In this document: one piece after another, positions 34,611 to 42,555 of the stretch
How the letters are laid out: every line of letters begins with the position of its first letter
How positions within the stretch are numbered: the stretch's first letter is position 1
NCBI GenBank assembly: GCA_946185225.1
Contig: CAMHIM010000002.1
Span: 1-58,470 of the forward strand
DNA length: 58,470 nt
Direction of reading: 5' to 3'
Source: an uncultured Prevotellaceae bacterium
Lineage (GTDB): Bacteria; Bacteroidota; Bacteroidia; Bacteroidales; Bacteroidaceae
The notes under the pieces: model-generated
Seen by the model: the letters and a program-made list of their open reading frames with translations, nothing else
What the model was told of the DNA's origin: nothing
The model's database searches: none
Made by a program: the position numbers and the translations under genes

Positions 34611-36803
34611 ATGAAAAAGATTTATTCAGTATTATTGCTTCTGATTATGGGCTGTGCTGCCATGCAGGCCCAGGGACTGAAGGATGCCTATAAGAACTAT
34701 TTCATGATTGGCGTGGCCGTCAACGGACGTAACGTGTCGAACCCGGACCAGATGGCCCTCATCAAGAAGGAGTTCAACAGCATTACTGCAGAGAATGACA
34801 TGAAGCCGCAGCCCACAGAACCCAAGGAGGGTGAGTACAACTGGGCCGGGGCCGACCGTATTGCCAACTTCTGCCGCCAGAATGGTATCAAACTGCGCGG
34901 ACACTGTCTGATGTGGCACTCACAGATTGGTGAGTGGATGCTGGGCGACAACCCCACCAAGGAGGTCTTCTATGCCCGTATGAAGAAGCATATACAGGCC
35001 ATCGTCACCCGTTACAAAGACGTTGTCTACTGCTGGGACGTCGTGAACGAGGCCATGACGGACGACAAGAACGCCGTGGACCCCTACCGTCAGAGTGCCA
35101 TGTACAAACTCTGCGGCGATGAGTTCATTGCCAAGGCTTTCCAGTATGCCCGTGAGGCTGACCCGAAGGCCCTGCTCTTCTACAACGACTACAACGAGTG
35201 CGACCCGGTGAAGAGCCAGCGCATCTTCAATATGGTGAAGGCCATGAAACAGGCCGGCGTCCCCATTGACGGCATCGGCATGCAGGGGCACTATAATATC
35301 TACGGACCTACGGAGCAGGAGGTGGACAATGCCATCACACTCTATAAGAAGATAGTGAAACACATCCACGTCACAGAGCTTGACATCCGTGCCAACGAGG
35401 AAATGGGCGGTGCCCTGCAGTTCCGTCGCGAAGGCGCTGCCGTGACCGACTCGCTGAAGCAGCATCTGGCCGACCAGTATGCCCGCGTGTTCCGCGTGTT
35501 CCGCAAGCATAAGGACGTTGTTGACTGTGTCACCTTCTGGAACCTTGGTGACCGCGACTCCTGGCTTGGTGCCGCTAACTACCCGCTGCCGTTCGACTCG
35601 GAGTACAAGCCCAAACTGGCCTACGACTATATCCGTGACATGAAGGCTCCGGCATGGGACCTGCCCAAGCGCCCTGCCCGTCAGGCCCGTCCGCAGCAGC
35701 GTCAGGCCCGTCCGCAGTTCAATGCGGAGCGTGCCTTCCGTAAGGTAGACGGTGTCAAGGAAGACTTCAAGCCCTCGACGAAGAACCAGCCCGGTCAGGA
35801 GTACCCGATGGTGAACTCCCAGGGATACGTGCGCTTCCGTGTCGTGGCTCCCGATGCTAAGGCCGTTACCGTCAGCCTCGGGCTGGGTGGTAGCGGTGGC
35901 ACGAAGCTGCGCCGTTGGTTCGACGGCTCCTGGATAGGACAGACGGAAGGTCCGATGGACGAGGGATTCCACTACTATCACCTCACCGTGGACGGCGGTA
36001 CGCTGAACGACCCCGGTGCACAGAACTACTACGGCTCCTGCCGATGGGAGAGCGGCATCGAGATTCCTGCCAGCGACCAGGACTTCTATGCTGAGAAGAA
36101 CGTCGCTCACGGACAGGTCAGCGAGGTGCGCTTCTGGAGCGAGAGCACGCAGAGCCTGAAACGCGCTTTCGTCTACCTGCCGCCTACCTATGGTAAGAAC
36201 AAGAAGGAGAAGTTCCCTGTGCTTTACCTGCAGCACGGCTGGGGTGAGAACGAGTATGCATGGAGCAATCAGGGACATGCCAACCTCATCATGGACAACC
36301 TGTTGGCAGAAGGCAAGTGCAAGCCTTTCATCATCGTAATGACCTACGGCATGACCAACGACGTGAAGTTCGGTGGCATCGGTCAGTTCACCGCCAAGGA
36401 GTTCGAGACCGTGCTCGTGGATGAACTGGTGCCCTATATCGATGCCAACTTCCAGACCATCGCCAAGAAAGAAGGACGCGCCATGGCCGGCCTGTCGATG
36501 GGCGGCATAGAGACGAAACTCATCACCCTGCGCCGTCCTGAGGTGTTCGGCTATTATGGTCTGCTCAGTGGCGGTACCTATCAGCCCAGCGACATCAAGG
36601 ATGCCAAGCAGGTGAAGATGATTTTCGAGAGCTGTGGCTCCAAGGAGAACCCCGGTGGTATCAAGCAGAGCGTCGATGCCCTAAAGGCTGCCGGCCTGAA
36701 CGCCCATGGATTCGTCTCCGAGGGTACGGCCCATGAGTTCCTCACCTGGCGTCGCAGCCTCCGTGAGATGGCTCCACTGTTGTTTACCGATGTCAAGAAA
36801 TAA
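34611..36803 (+). CDS. xyn10D-fae1A: bifunctional GH10 endoxylanase / CE1 feruloyl esterase
   Basis: This 730-residue enzyme has the architecture of Prevotella ruminicola Xyn10D-Fae1A. GH10 covers about 22-345 with acid/base Glu147 (WDVVNEAM) and nucleophile Glu256 (HVTELDIR). A basic linker of RQARPQ repeats follows (about 352-370), then a CBM48-like module (about 395-485: VRFRVVAPDAKAVTVSLGLG). The CE1 esterase occupies about 490-730, with oxyanion segment LYLQHGWGENE, nucleophile Ser629 (GLSMGG) and catalytic His in EGTAHEFLTWR. It cuts arabinoxylan and releases ferulic acid from the same chain. The signal peptide ends MQAQ. The symbol is by family resemblance, not proof of orthology. Confidence 0.93.
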   Translation: MKKIYSVLLLLIMGCAAMQAQGLKDAYKNYFMIGVAVNGRNVSNPDQMALIKKEFNSITAENDMKPQPTEPKEGEYNWAGADRIANFCRQNGIKLRGHCLMWHSQIGEWMLGDNPTKEVFYARMKKHIQAIVTRYKDVVYCWDVVNEAMTDDKNAVDPYRQSAMYKLCGDEFIAKAFQYAREADPKALLFYNDYNECDPVKSQRIFNMVKAMKQAGVPIDGIGMQGHYNIYGPTEQEVDNAITLYKKIVKHIHVTELDIRANEEMGGALQFRREGAAVTDSLKQHLADQYARVFRVFRKHKDVVDCVTFWNLGDRDSWLGAANYPLPFDSEYKPKLAYDYIRDMKAPAWDLPKRPARQARPQQRQARPQFNAERAFRKVDGVKEDFKPSTKNQPGQEYPMVNSQGYVRFRVVAPDAKAVTVSLGLGGSGGTKLRRWFDGSWIGQTEGPMDEGFHYYHLTVDGGTLNDPGAQNYYGSCRWESGIEIPASDQDFYAEKNVAHGQVSEVRFWSESTQSLKRAFVYLPPTYGKNKKEKFPVLYLQHGWGENEYAWSNQGHANLIMDNLLAEGKCKPFIIVMTYGMTNDVKFGGIGQFTAKEFETVLVDELVPYIDANFQTIAKKEGRAMAGLSMGGIETKLITLRRPEVFGYYGLLSGGTYQPSDIKDAKQVKMIFESCGSKENPGGIKQSVDALKAAGLNAHGFVSEGTAHEFLTWRRSLREMAPLLFTDVKK
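35679..35717 (+). repeat. 18-bp direct repeat in the interdomain linker
   Basis: CGTCAGGCCCGTCCGCAG occurs twice, separated by one CAG codon (35679-35696 and 35700-35717). It encodes RQARPQ-Q-RQARPQ between GH10 and CBM48, a flexible positively charged linker. Confidence 0.85.
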
Positions 36804-36834
36804 AGAAACACTCGGGAAAAAAGAATTAGCGTAT

Positions 36835-38865
36835 ATGAAGAAAGCAATCCTTGCCACGCTGCTGGCGGCACCGCTGGCAGTAACGGCCCAGAACCCTGTC
36901 ATACGTAACCTGTTTACGGCCGACCCCACCGCGCGCGTATTCAATAATAAGGTTTACGTATATCCTTCACACGACATTGTGCCGCCTGAAGGACAGCGGC
37001 AGGACTGGTTCTGCATGGAGGATTACCATGTGTTCTCCTCGGAGAACCTGACCGACTGGACCGACCACGGCGTCATCGTCCGTCAGCAGGACGTCCCTTG
37101 GGGAAATCCCGAAGGCTACTCCATGTGGGCCCCTGACTGTGTATGCAAGAACGGGAAGTACTACTTCTACTTCCCCAATGCTCCGAAGAATGGTCGGGGC
37201 TTTGCCGTTGGCGTAGCTACGGCTGACAGCCCTACAGGCCCCTTCCGACTGGAACAGGAGTCCATCAAAGGCATCAGCGGCATTGACCCCTGCGTGCTTG
37301 TCGATAACGATGGCCAGGCCTACATCTACTGGAGTGGCATGGGTATCCGTGGGGCCAGGCTGAAGAGTAACATGAAGGAGGTGGAAGGCCCCTTCTCCGA
37401 GATGAAGATGCCTCAGCGGTCTGGTGCTAATGCCCGACAGCAGATGCCTCCGATGCAGGTGGCCGGTCAGACGATGGAAGGACTTCCGGACGGTTTCAAG
37501 GAAGGTCCCTTCGCCTTCCGTCGCGGCGACTGGTATTACCTGACATTCCCGTGGGTACGCGGCAGCAAGGAGAATGGTGCAAACCCCACCGAGACGCTGG
37601 CCTACGCCATGTCGAAGTCACCGCTCGGTCCCTGGGACTTCAAGGGAATCATCATGGCCGAACATCCCAACGGCTGCTGGACCAACCACCACTCATTGGT
37701 TGAGTATCAAGGACAGTGGTATCTGTTCTATCATACCAACTTCTTCTCACCGAAGGACGACAAGCGCCGCTCGGTATGTATTGAGAAGGTGTCGTTCAAT
37801 GCTGACGGTACTATCCGTGAGGTGAAGGAGACCCTGCGTGGCGTGGGTGTCAACCTGGCTACGGAGCGGATAGAGGTGGACCGTTTCAGCAGTGCTGCCG
37901 TTGGTGTCACTACCGAGTATGTGGACACCGCCCGTTACCTGAACGGAGCCTGTGTCAACCTGCCCCGGAAGGGCAGTTGGGTGAAGTACGACCAGGTGGA
38001 CTTCAGCAGTATCCATGATGGCTATCTGCTGATGAACGTCAAGGCTGCCGACAATACCGAACTGTATGTCCGGGCAGGCAGCGAAAAAGGTAAGGTCATA
38101 GCACGAATCAAACTGACGGTGCGCCCCGAGCAGCCCGCCCAGAACTCGCCCATGGCCCGTTTCCGTCGTGACCAGCGTAACCAGTGGCTCACGCAGACGG
38201 CTTCCATGGTGTATGTGCCGAAGGGTGTCGACAATCTCGTCATTACTAACGAGGGCGACGGTGCGCTTGCTGTTGACTGGATACAGTTCAAGAACCGCCC
38301 GACGTACTTCACCATGGTGCCGAAGGGTGCCGCTCCAGCCCGTCCTGACGAGCAGGGCTTCATTCGTCGCTGGAACCTCATGGAACCGATGGCTGTCGAC
38401 GTACGCTCCAATATCATCTTCACCAATACGTGGCTGCGTAAGAAGTTCGCTGACGAACTGGACCGTCTGCCCAAGCAGAAGAAGGCTAAGTGGTACACCC
38501 TTGACAGCGAGAACTATAACATCAAGCTTTTCCGCTTTGCCGAGAAGTACGGCAAGCAGACGTACGGCAGCTTCTTCTGGTGTGAGACGGTGATAGAATG
38601 TCCTCAGGAACTGAGGGACATCCGTCTGGCCGCCGGCTCCAACGGAGCTTCCATGTGGTGGATTGACAATGAGGAAGTGTTGCTCCTGGAGGGTGACCGC
38701 CGCATGGTGGAGGATGACGGTACGTCGGCCCGACTGACGCTGAGCCCCGGACGCCATGTGCTGCGCTGTGCCGTCATCAACGGCCCTGGCCTGAGCGACC
38801 TGTGTGCGCGTTTCCTGAATGATAAAGGTAATCCTGTAACGAACTATTCAATCATTGCGAAGTAA
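36835..38865 (+). CDS. GH43 enzyme with CBM6-like domain (arabinofuranosidase/xylosidase), 676 aa
   Basis: The GH43 five-bladed propeller has the catalytic triad Asp30 (base; LFTADPTARV), Asp151 (GIDPCVLVDNDG) and Glu223 (acid; FKEGPFAFRRGDW). Ser-Pro-Thr-Gly-Pro-type GH43 motifs are present (TADSPTGPF). An insertion rich in Met, Gln and Pro (residues about 195-215) precedes the acid. A CBM6-like sandwich follows (about 355-495), and the last 175 residues form a further domain ending in VLRCAVINGPGLSDL, which looks beta-rich. The signal peptide is MKKAILATLLAAPLAVTAQ. The start at 36835 is fixed by this signal; the open frame extends upstream into the xylanase gene. Likely role: removal of arabinose or xylose from xylan oligosaccharides. 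Confidence 0.88.
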   Translation: MKKAILATLLAAPLAVTAQNPVIRNLFTADPTARVFNNKVYVYPSHDIVPPEGQRQDWFCMEDYHVFSSENLTDWTDHGVIVRQQDVPWGNPEGYSMWAPDCVCKNGKYYFYFPNAPKNGRGFAVGVATADSPTGPFRLEQESIKGISGIDPCVLVDNDGQAYIYWSGMGIRGARLKSNMKEVEGPFSEMKMPQRSGANARQQMPPMQVAGQTMEGLPDGFKEGPFAFRRGDWYYLTFPWVRGSKENGANPTETLAYAMSKSPLGPWDFKGIIMAEHPNGCWTNHHSLVEYQGQWYLFYHTNFFSPKDDKRRSVCIEKVSFNADGTIREVKETLRGVGVNLATERIEVDRFSSAAVGVTTEYVDTARYLNGACVNLPRKGSWVKYDQVDFSSIHDGYLLMNVKAADNTELYVRAGSEKGKVIARIKLTVRPEQPAQNSPMARFRRDQRNQWLTQTASMVYVPKGVDNLVITNEGDGALAVDWIQFKNRPTYFTMVPKGAAPARPDEQGFIRRWNLMEPMAVDVRSNIIFTNTWLRKKFADELDRLPKQKKAKWYTLDSENYNIKLFRFAEKYGKQTYGSFFWCETVIECPQELRDIRLAAGSNGASMWWIDNEEVLLLEGDRRMVEDDGTSARLTLSPGRHVLRCAVINGPGLSDLCARFLNDKGNPVTNYSIIAK

Positions 38866-38866
38866 T

Positions 38867-40330
38867 ATGAAGACGAAATATCTAATCGGTTTATCATTTA
38901 TCATCTGTCATTGGACATTGACTCCTGTAAGGGCACAAATAGGCGAGCCATACATCCATGACCCCTCGACCATTGCCGAGTGTGACGGGAAGTACTACAC
39001 TTTCGGAACCGGTGGCGGCGGACTCATCTCCGATGACGGGTGGTCGTGGCACAGCGGTGCCGAGCGCCCTGGCGGCGGTGCCGCTCCTGACGTGCTGAAG
39101 ATAGGCGACCGCTACCTTATCATATATGGTGCCACCGGCGGTGGCCTGGGCGGCGGACATAATGGACGCATCCTCACGATGTGGAACAAAACCCTTGACC
39201 CGAAGTCACCCGATTTCAAGTTCACGAAAGCCGTGGAAGTGTGTGCCAGTGACGGCATGGAGGATCAGGACGCCATAGACCCCGGTATGCTACTCGACCC
39301 CACGACGGGACGTCTGTGGGTGAGCTACGGCACGTACTTCGGCACCATCCGTCTCATAGAGCTTGACCCGGTGACGGGAGAGCGTGTGGCAGGTAATCAA
39401 GAGAAAGACATCGCCATTGACTGTGAGGCCACTGACCTCATCTACCGCGATGGCTGGTACTATCTGTTGGGAACCCACGGCACTTGCTGTGACGGTGTCA
39501 ACTCCACTTACAACATTGTCGTGGGCCGTTCCCGTTCTGTAGAGGGTCCTTATCTGGACAACGTAGGACGTGACATGTTCCATGGCGGTGGCCGTATGGT
39601 TATTGCCGCCGGCGACCGTGTCTGCGGTCCCGGTCACTTCGGTCGTACCGTCATTGACGAGGGTGTCGAGGTGATGTCCTGTCACTATGAGGCCGACTTC
39701 GACCTGAGCGGTCGCTCCGTGCTGGGCATCCGCCCGCTGCTCTGGAAGAACGGCTGGCCCGTGGCTGGTGAGAAGTTCAGGGGCGGCACCTTCGAGATAG
39801 AGTCTGAACGCAGGGGTTACTCCCTGGAGCTTGCCGTCGACTTCGTGCGTATGAAGCAGGAACGGCAGGGATGGTTTAACCGTGAGCAGATGCAGAAACC
39901 GGCAGAACCCATTGCCTGTCAGACGCTGGATGAGGTAAAGGACACATGGCCTGAGGGAGACATCCCTGTCCGTTGTGGCGACTATATGTTCCGTCCCCAT
40001 CAGCGTTGGACCGTTACACCCGTAGACAAGGCAGGCGGTTACCTCAGCAATCCCTACTTCAAGGTGACTATTGCCGGCACGGACCGTGCCCTGGCCGCCA
40101 CGGCACAGAAGGAACTGACCACTGTTCCAGCCTTTACCGGTGCCGACGAACAACTCTGGCGCATCGAGCAGCTCACCGACGGCACCTTCCGTCTGATGCC
40201 CAAACGCATCCCTGGTGAGACACAGGTCAACACCCGTTTTGTCCTTTACAGCGCATCGGACAGCATGCCGACGCTGGCCGAGTGGGACTTCTCCACCGAT
40301 AACTCAAAATGGAACTTCCGTAATAACTAA
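38867..40330 (+). CDS. GH43 enzyme, arabinanase-like branch, 487 aa
   Basis: The GH43 propeller has base Asp32 (YIHDPSTIAECDG), a second Asp in DAIDPGMLLDP and a likely acid Glu in IDCEATDLIYRDGWYYLLGT. These features, with the Gly-rich GGGGLISDDGWSWH, place it near the endo-arabinanase-like GH43 group rather than the xylosidase group. The C-terminal 140 residues form a sandwich domain beginning near VDFVRMKQERQGW and ending AEWDFSTDNSKWNF. The signal ends VRAQ. The ATG follows the preceding stop by one base. Substrate is uncertain: arabinose side chains of xylan or arabinan fragments. Confidence 0.83.
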   Translation: MKTKYLIGLSFIICHWTLTPVRAQIGEPYIHDPSTIAECDGKYYTFGTGGGGLISDDGWSWHSGAERPGGGAAPDVLKIGDRYLIIYGATGGGLGGGHNGRILTMWNKTLDPKSPDFKFTKAVEVCASDGMEDQDAIDPGMLLDPTTGRLWVSYGTYFGTIRLIELDPVTGERVAGNQEKDIAIDCEATDLIYRDGWYYLLGTHGTCCDGVNSTYNIVVGRSRSVEGPYLDNVGRDMFHGGGRMVIAAGDRVCGPGHFGRTVIDEGVEVMSCHYEADFDLSGRSVLGIRPLLWKNGWPVAGEKFRGGTFEIESERRGYSLELAVDFVRMKQERQGWFNREQMQKPAEPIACQTLDEVKDTWPEGDIPVRCGDYMFRPHQRWTVTPVDKAGGYLSNPYFKVTIAGTDRALAATAQKELTTVPAFTGADEQLWRIEQLTDGTFRLMPKRIPGETQVNTRFVLYSASDSMPTLAEWDFSTDNSKWNFRNN

Positions 40331-40338
40331 TCAGAAAG

Positions 40339-42552
40339 ATGAAAAAGAAAATCATTACCGCCCTGTTCTTCGGTCTGCCGCTATGGACGACAGCCCAGAA
40401 CCCCTTTGTGCAAACCTGGTTTACCAGCGACCCCGCCCCGATGGTGGCCGGCGACCGCATGTATGTATATACCGGACATGACGAGGATGGTGCCGATTTC
40501 TTCTGGATGCAGGAGTGGCGCGTCTATTCAACGACGGACATGGTCAACTGGACCGACCACGGTTCCCCGCTGGCTCTGGAGAGCTTCTCATGGGCTGACG
40601 ACCGTGCCTGGGCCTCTCAGTGTATTGAGCGCAACGGTAAGTTCTATTGGTATATCTGTGCCCACTCGAAGCTGTCGAAAGGCATGGCCATCGGTGTTGC
40701 CGTGAGCGACACGCCGACAGGACCCTTCCGTGATGCCATCGGCAAGCCGCTCTTCGAGAACGGTTCATGGGACCATATCGATCCTACCGTCTTCATTGAT
40801 GACGACGGTCAGGCATGGCTCATGTGGGGTAATCCGCAGGTGTACTACCTGAAGCTCAACGAGGACATGGTGTCCTACTCCGGTGAGCTGGGACGCCTTG
40901 CCATGACGGAGGAAGCCTTTGGTTCACCTTCCATGAAGGAGCGCGTACGTGGTAAGCAGTACAAGGACTCGTATGTCGAGGGTCCGTGGCTCACCAAGCG
41001 TGGCGGTAAGTACCAGCTGCTCTATGCTGCCGGCGGTGTGCCTGAGCATATCTCCTACAGCACTGCTCCTTCACCGACAGGCCCCTGGACCTATGCCGGA
41101 CAGATTATGCCCCTCTCGAATACCGGTTCCTTTACCAACCACTGTGGCGTGGCCGACTACAAGGGACATTCCTACTTCTTCTACCATACAGGTAAACTGC
41201 CGAAGGGCGGCGGTTTCGGTCGCAGCGTGGCCGTCGAGGAGTTCAAGTATAATGCCGATGGCAGCTTCCCCACGATTATGCCTACCGACGAGGGTGTGAA
41301 GCCTATTGCCACCTTCAATCCCTATGTTCGCGTGGAAGCAGAGACCATGGCCTTCTCCCATGGTGTGAAGACTGAGCAGAACGACCAGGTGGGAGTATAT
41401 GTCACAGACATCCATAACGGCGACTATATCAAGCTGCAGAATGTGGACTTTGGCAAGGAGGGGCCGGTACGCTTTACGGCTCGTGTGGCCAGCGGTCTGC
41501 GTGGCGGACAGATAGAGGTTCGTCTGGACAGCGTCCGTGGTCAGTTGTTAGGAAGCCTGGAGGTACCCGCTACGGGTGGATGGGAACAGTGGCGTACCAT
41601 CAGTGCTACGCTTTCCCGTCAGTCCTCGCTGACTCCGCGCGACCTTTACCTGGTGTTTACCGGACGTAAGGGCCCGAAGCTCTTCAACTTCGACTGGTGG
41701 CAAATGGAAGGCGGCGCATACCGTGTCGTCGAAGATGGTGGTACCGGTCCCTTCAAGGCTATCATGAAGGAGACGACGTCACTCAACGCCCATACCTTGT
41801 TCATGCCGCAGGACCTCTCGTCTTTCGGACCGAAGAAGAAACTGCCCGTGCTGGTGTGGGGCAACGGTGCCTGCACCAATTCGCCTTGGGAGCACTATAA
41901 ATTCCTGAACGAGATAGCCTCCTATGGCTATCTGGTAGTGGCAACGGGCTACATCCCCATGGACGACCAGCCCTATAACGGTCCGATGTCTACCACGGAG
42001 CAGCAGATAGAGTCCATCGACTGGGCCGTAGCGCAGAACAATGACCCTGCCTCACCTTATTATCAGAAGATTGACGTAAAGAACATCTGCGTTGCCGGTA
42101 TGTCGTGTGGCGGTCTGCAGACCCTATATAACTGTGCTGACCCCCGCATCAGGACACTGATGATTTGCAACAGCGGACTCTTCAAGCAGACGAACCGCGC
42201 CCAGGCAGTAGGAGGCATGCCCATGCCGGAGAAGTCGAAGTTGAACGACATCCACTCCAGTATTATCTATATCCTCGGCGGCAAGCCCGACATCGCCTAT
42301 GAGAACGGCATGGACGACTTCCATCGTATCAGCCACGTGCCCGCCTGTGCCGTTAACCTGCCCGTCGGTCATGGCGGTACCTATCGTCAGGCCCACGGCG
42401 GCGAATTTGCAGTGGTGGCCCGAGCATGGCTGGACTGGCAGTTAAAGGGCGACAAGAAAGGCGCCCGCATGTTCAAGGGAAAGAACTGCGACCTGTTGAA
42501 GCGGAAAGACTGGACCATAGAGACAAACAAAAAATTTGGGACACTGAAATAA
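40339..42552 (+). CDS. GH43-CBM6-esterase three-module enzyme, 737 aa
   Basis: The N-terminal GH43 module has Asp31 (WFTSDPAPMV), Asp148 (HIDPTVFIDDDG) and Glu214 (YVEGPWLTKRGG), as in GH43 subfamily 1-type xylosidase/arabinofuranosidases. A CBM6 follows at about 330-460 (YVRVEAETMAFSHG; FNFDWWQMEG). Residues about 475-737 are an alpha/beta hydrolase with nucleophile elbow GMSCGG (Ser589), oxyanion-like VLVWGNGACTN and a probable catalytic His in VGHGGTYRQ. The esterase class is not recognised; a xylan acyl esterase is inferred from context. The fusion could remove a sugar and a neighbouring acyl group in one place. The signal peptide ends TTAQ, and it starts 8 bp after the preceding gene. 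Confidence 0.88.
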   Translation: MKKKIITALFFGLPLWTTAQNPFVQTWFTSDPAPMVAGDRMYVYTGHDEDGADFFWMQEWRVYSTTDMVNWTDHGSPLALESFSWADDRAWASQCIERNGKFYWYICAHSKLSKGMAIGVAVSDTPTGPFRDAIGKPLFENGSWDHIDPTVFIDDDGQAWLMWGNPQVYYLKLNEDMVSYSGELGRLAMTEEAFGSPSMKERVRGKQYKDSYVEGPWLTKRGGKYQLLYAAGGVPEHISYSTAPSPTGPWTYAGQIMPLSNTGSFTNHCGVADYKGHSYFFYHTGKLPKGGGFGRSVAVEEFKYNADGSFPTIMPTDEGVKPIATFNPYVRVEAETMAFSHGVKTEQNDQVGVYVTDIHNGDYIKLQNVDFGKEGPVRFTARVASGLRGGQIEVRLDSVRGQLLGSLEVPATGGWEQWRTISATLSRQSSLTPRDLYLVFTGRKGPKLFNFDWWQMEGGAYRVVEDGGTGPFKAIMKETTSLNAHTLFMPQDLSSFGPKKKLPVLVWGNGACTNSPWEHYKFLNEIASYGYLVVATGYIPMDDQPYNGPMSTTEQQIESIDWAVAQNNDPASPYYQKIDVKNICVAGMSCGGLQTLYNCADPRIRTLMICNSGLFKQTNRAQAVGGMPMPEKSKLNDIHSSIIYILGGKPDIAYENGMDDFHRISHVPACAVNLPVGHGGTYRQAHGGEFAVVARAWLDWQLKGDKKGARMFKGKNCDLLKRKDWTIETNKKFGTLK

Positions 42553-42555
42553 AGA

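Noticed and set aside
36706..36834. Longer start for the first GH43 gene overlapping the xylanase
   Set aside because: The added residues would be a frame-shifted read of the CE1 domain and would bury the signal peptide.
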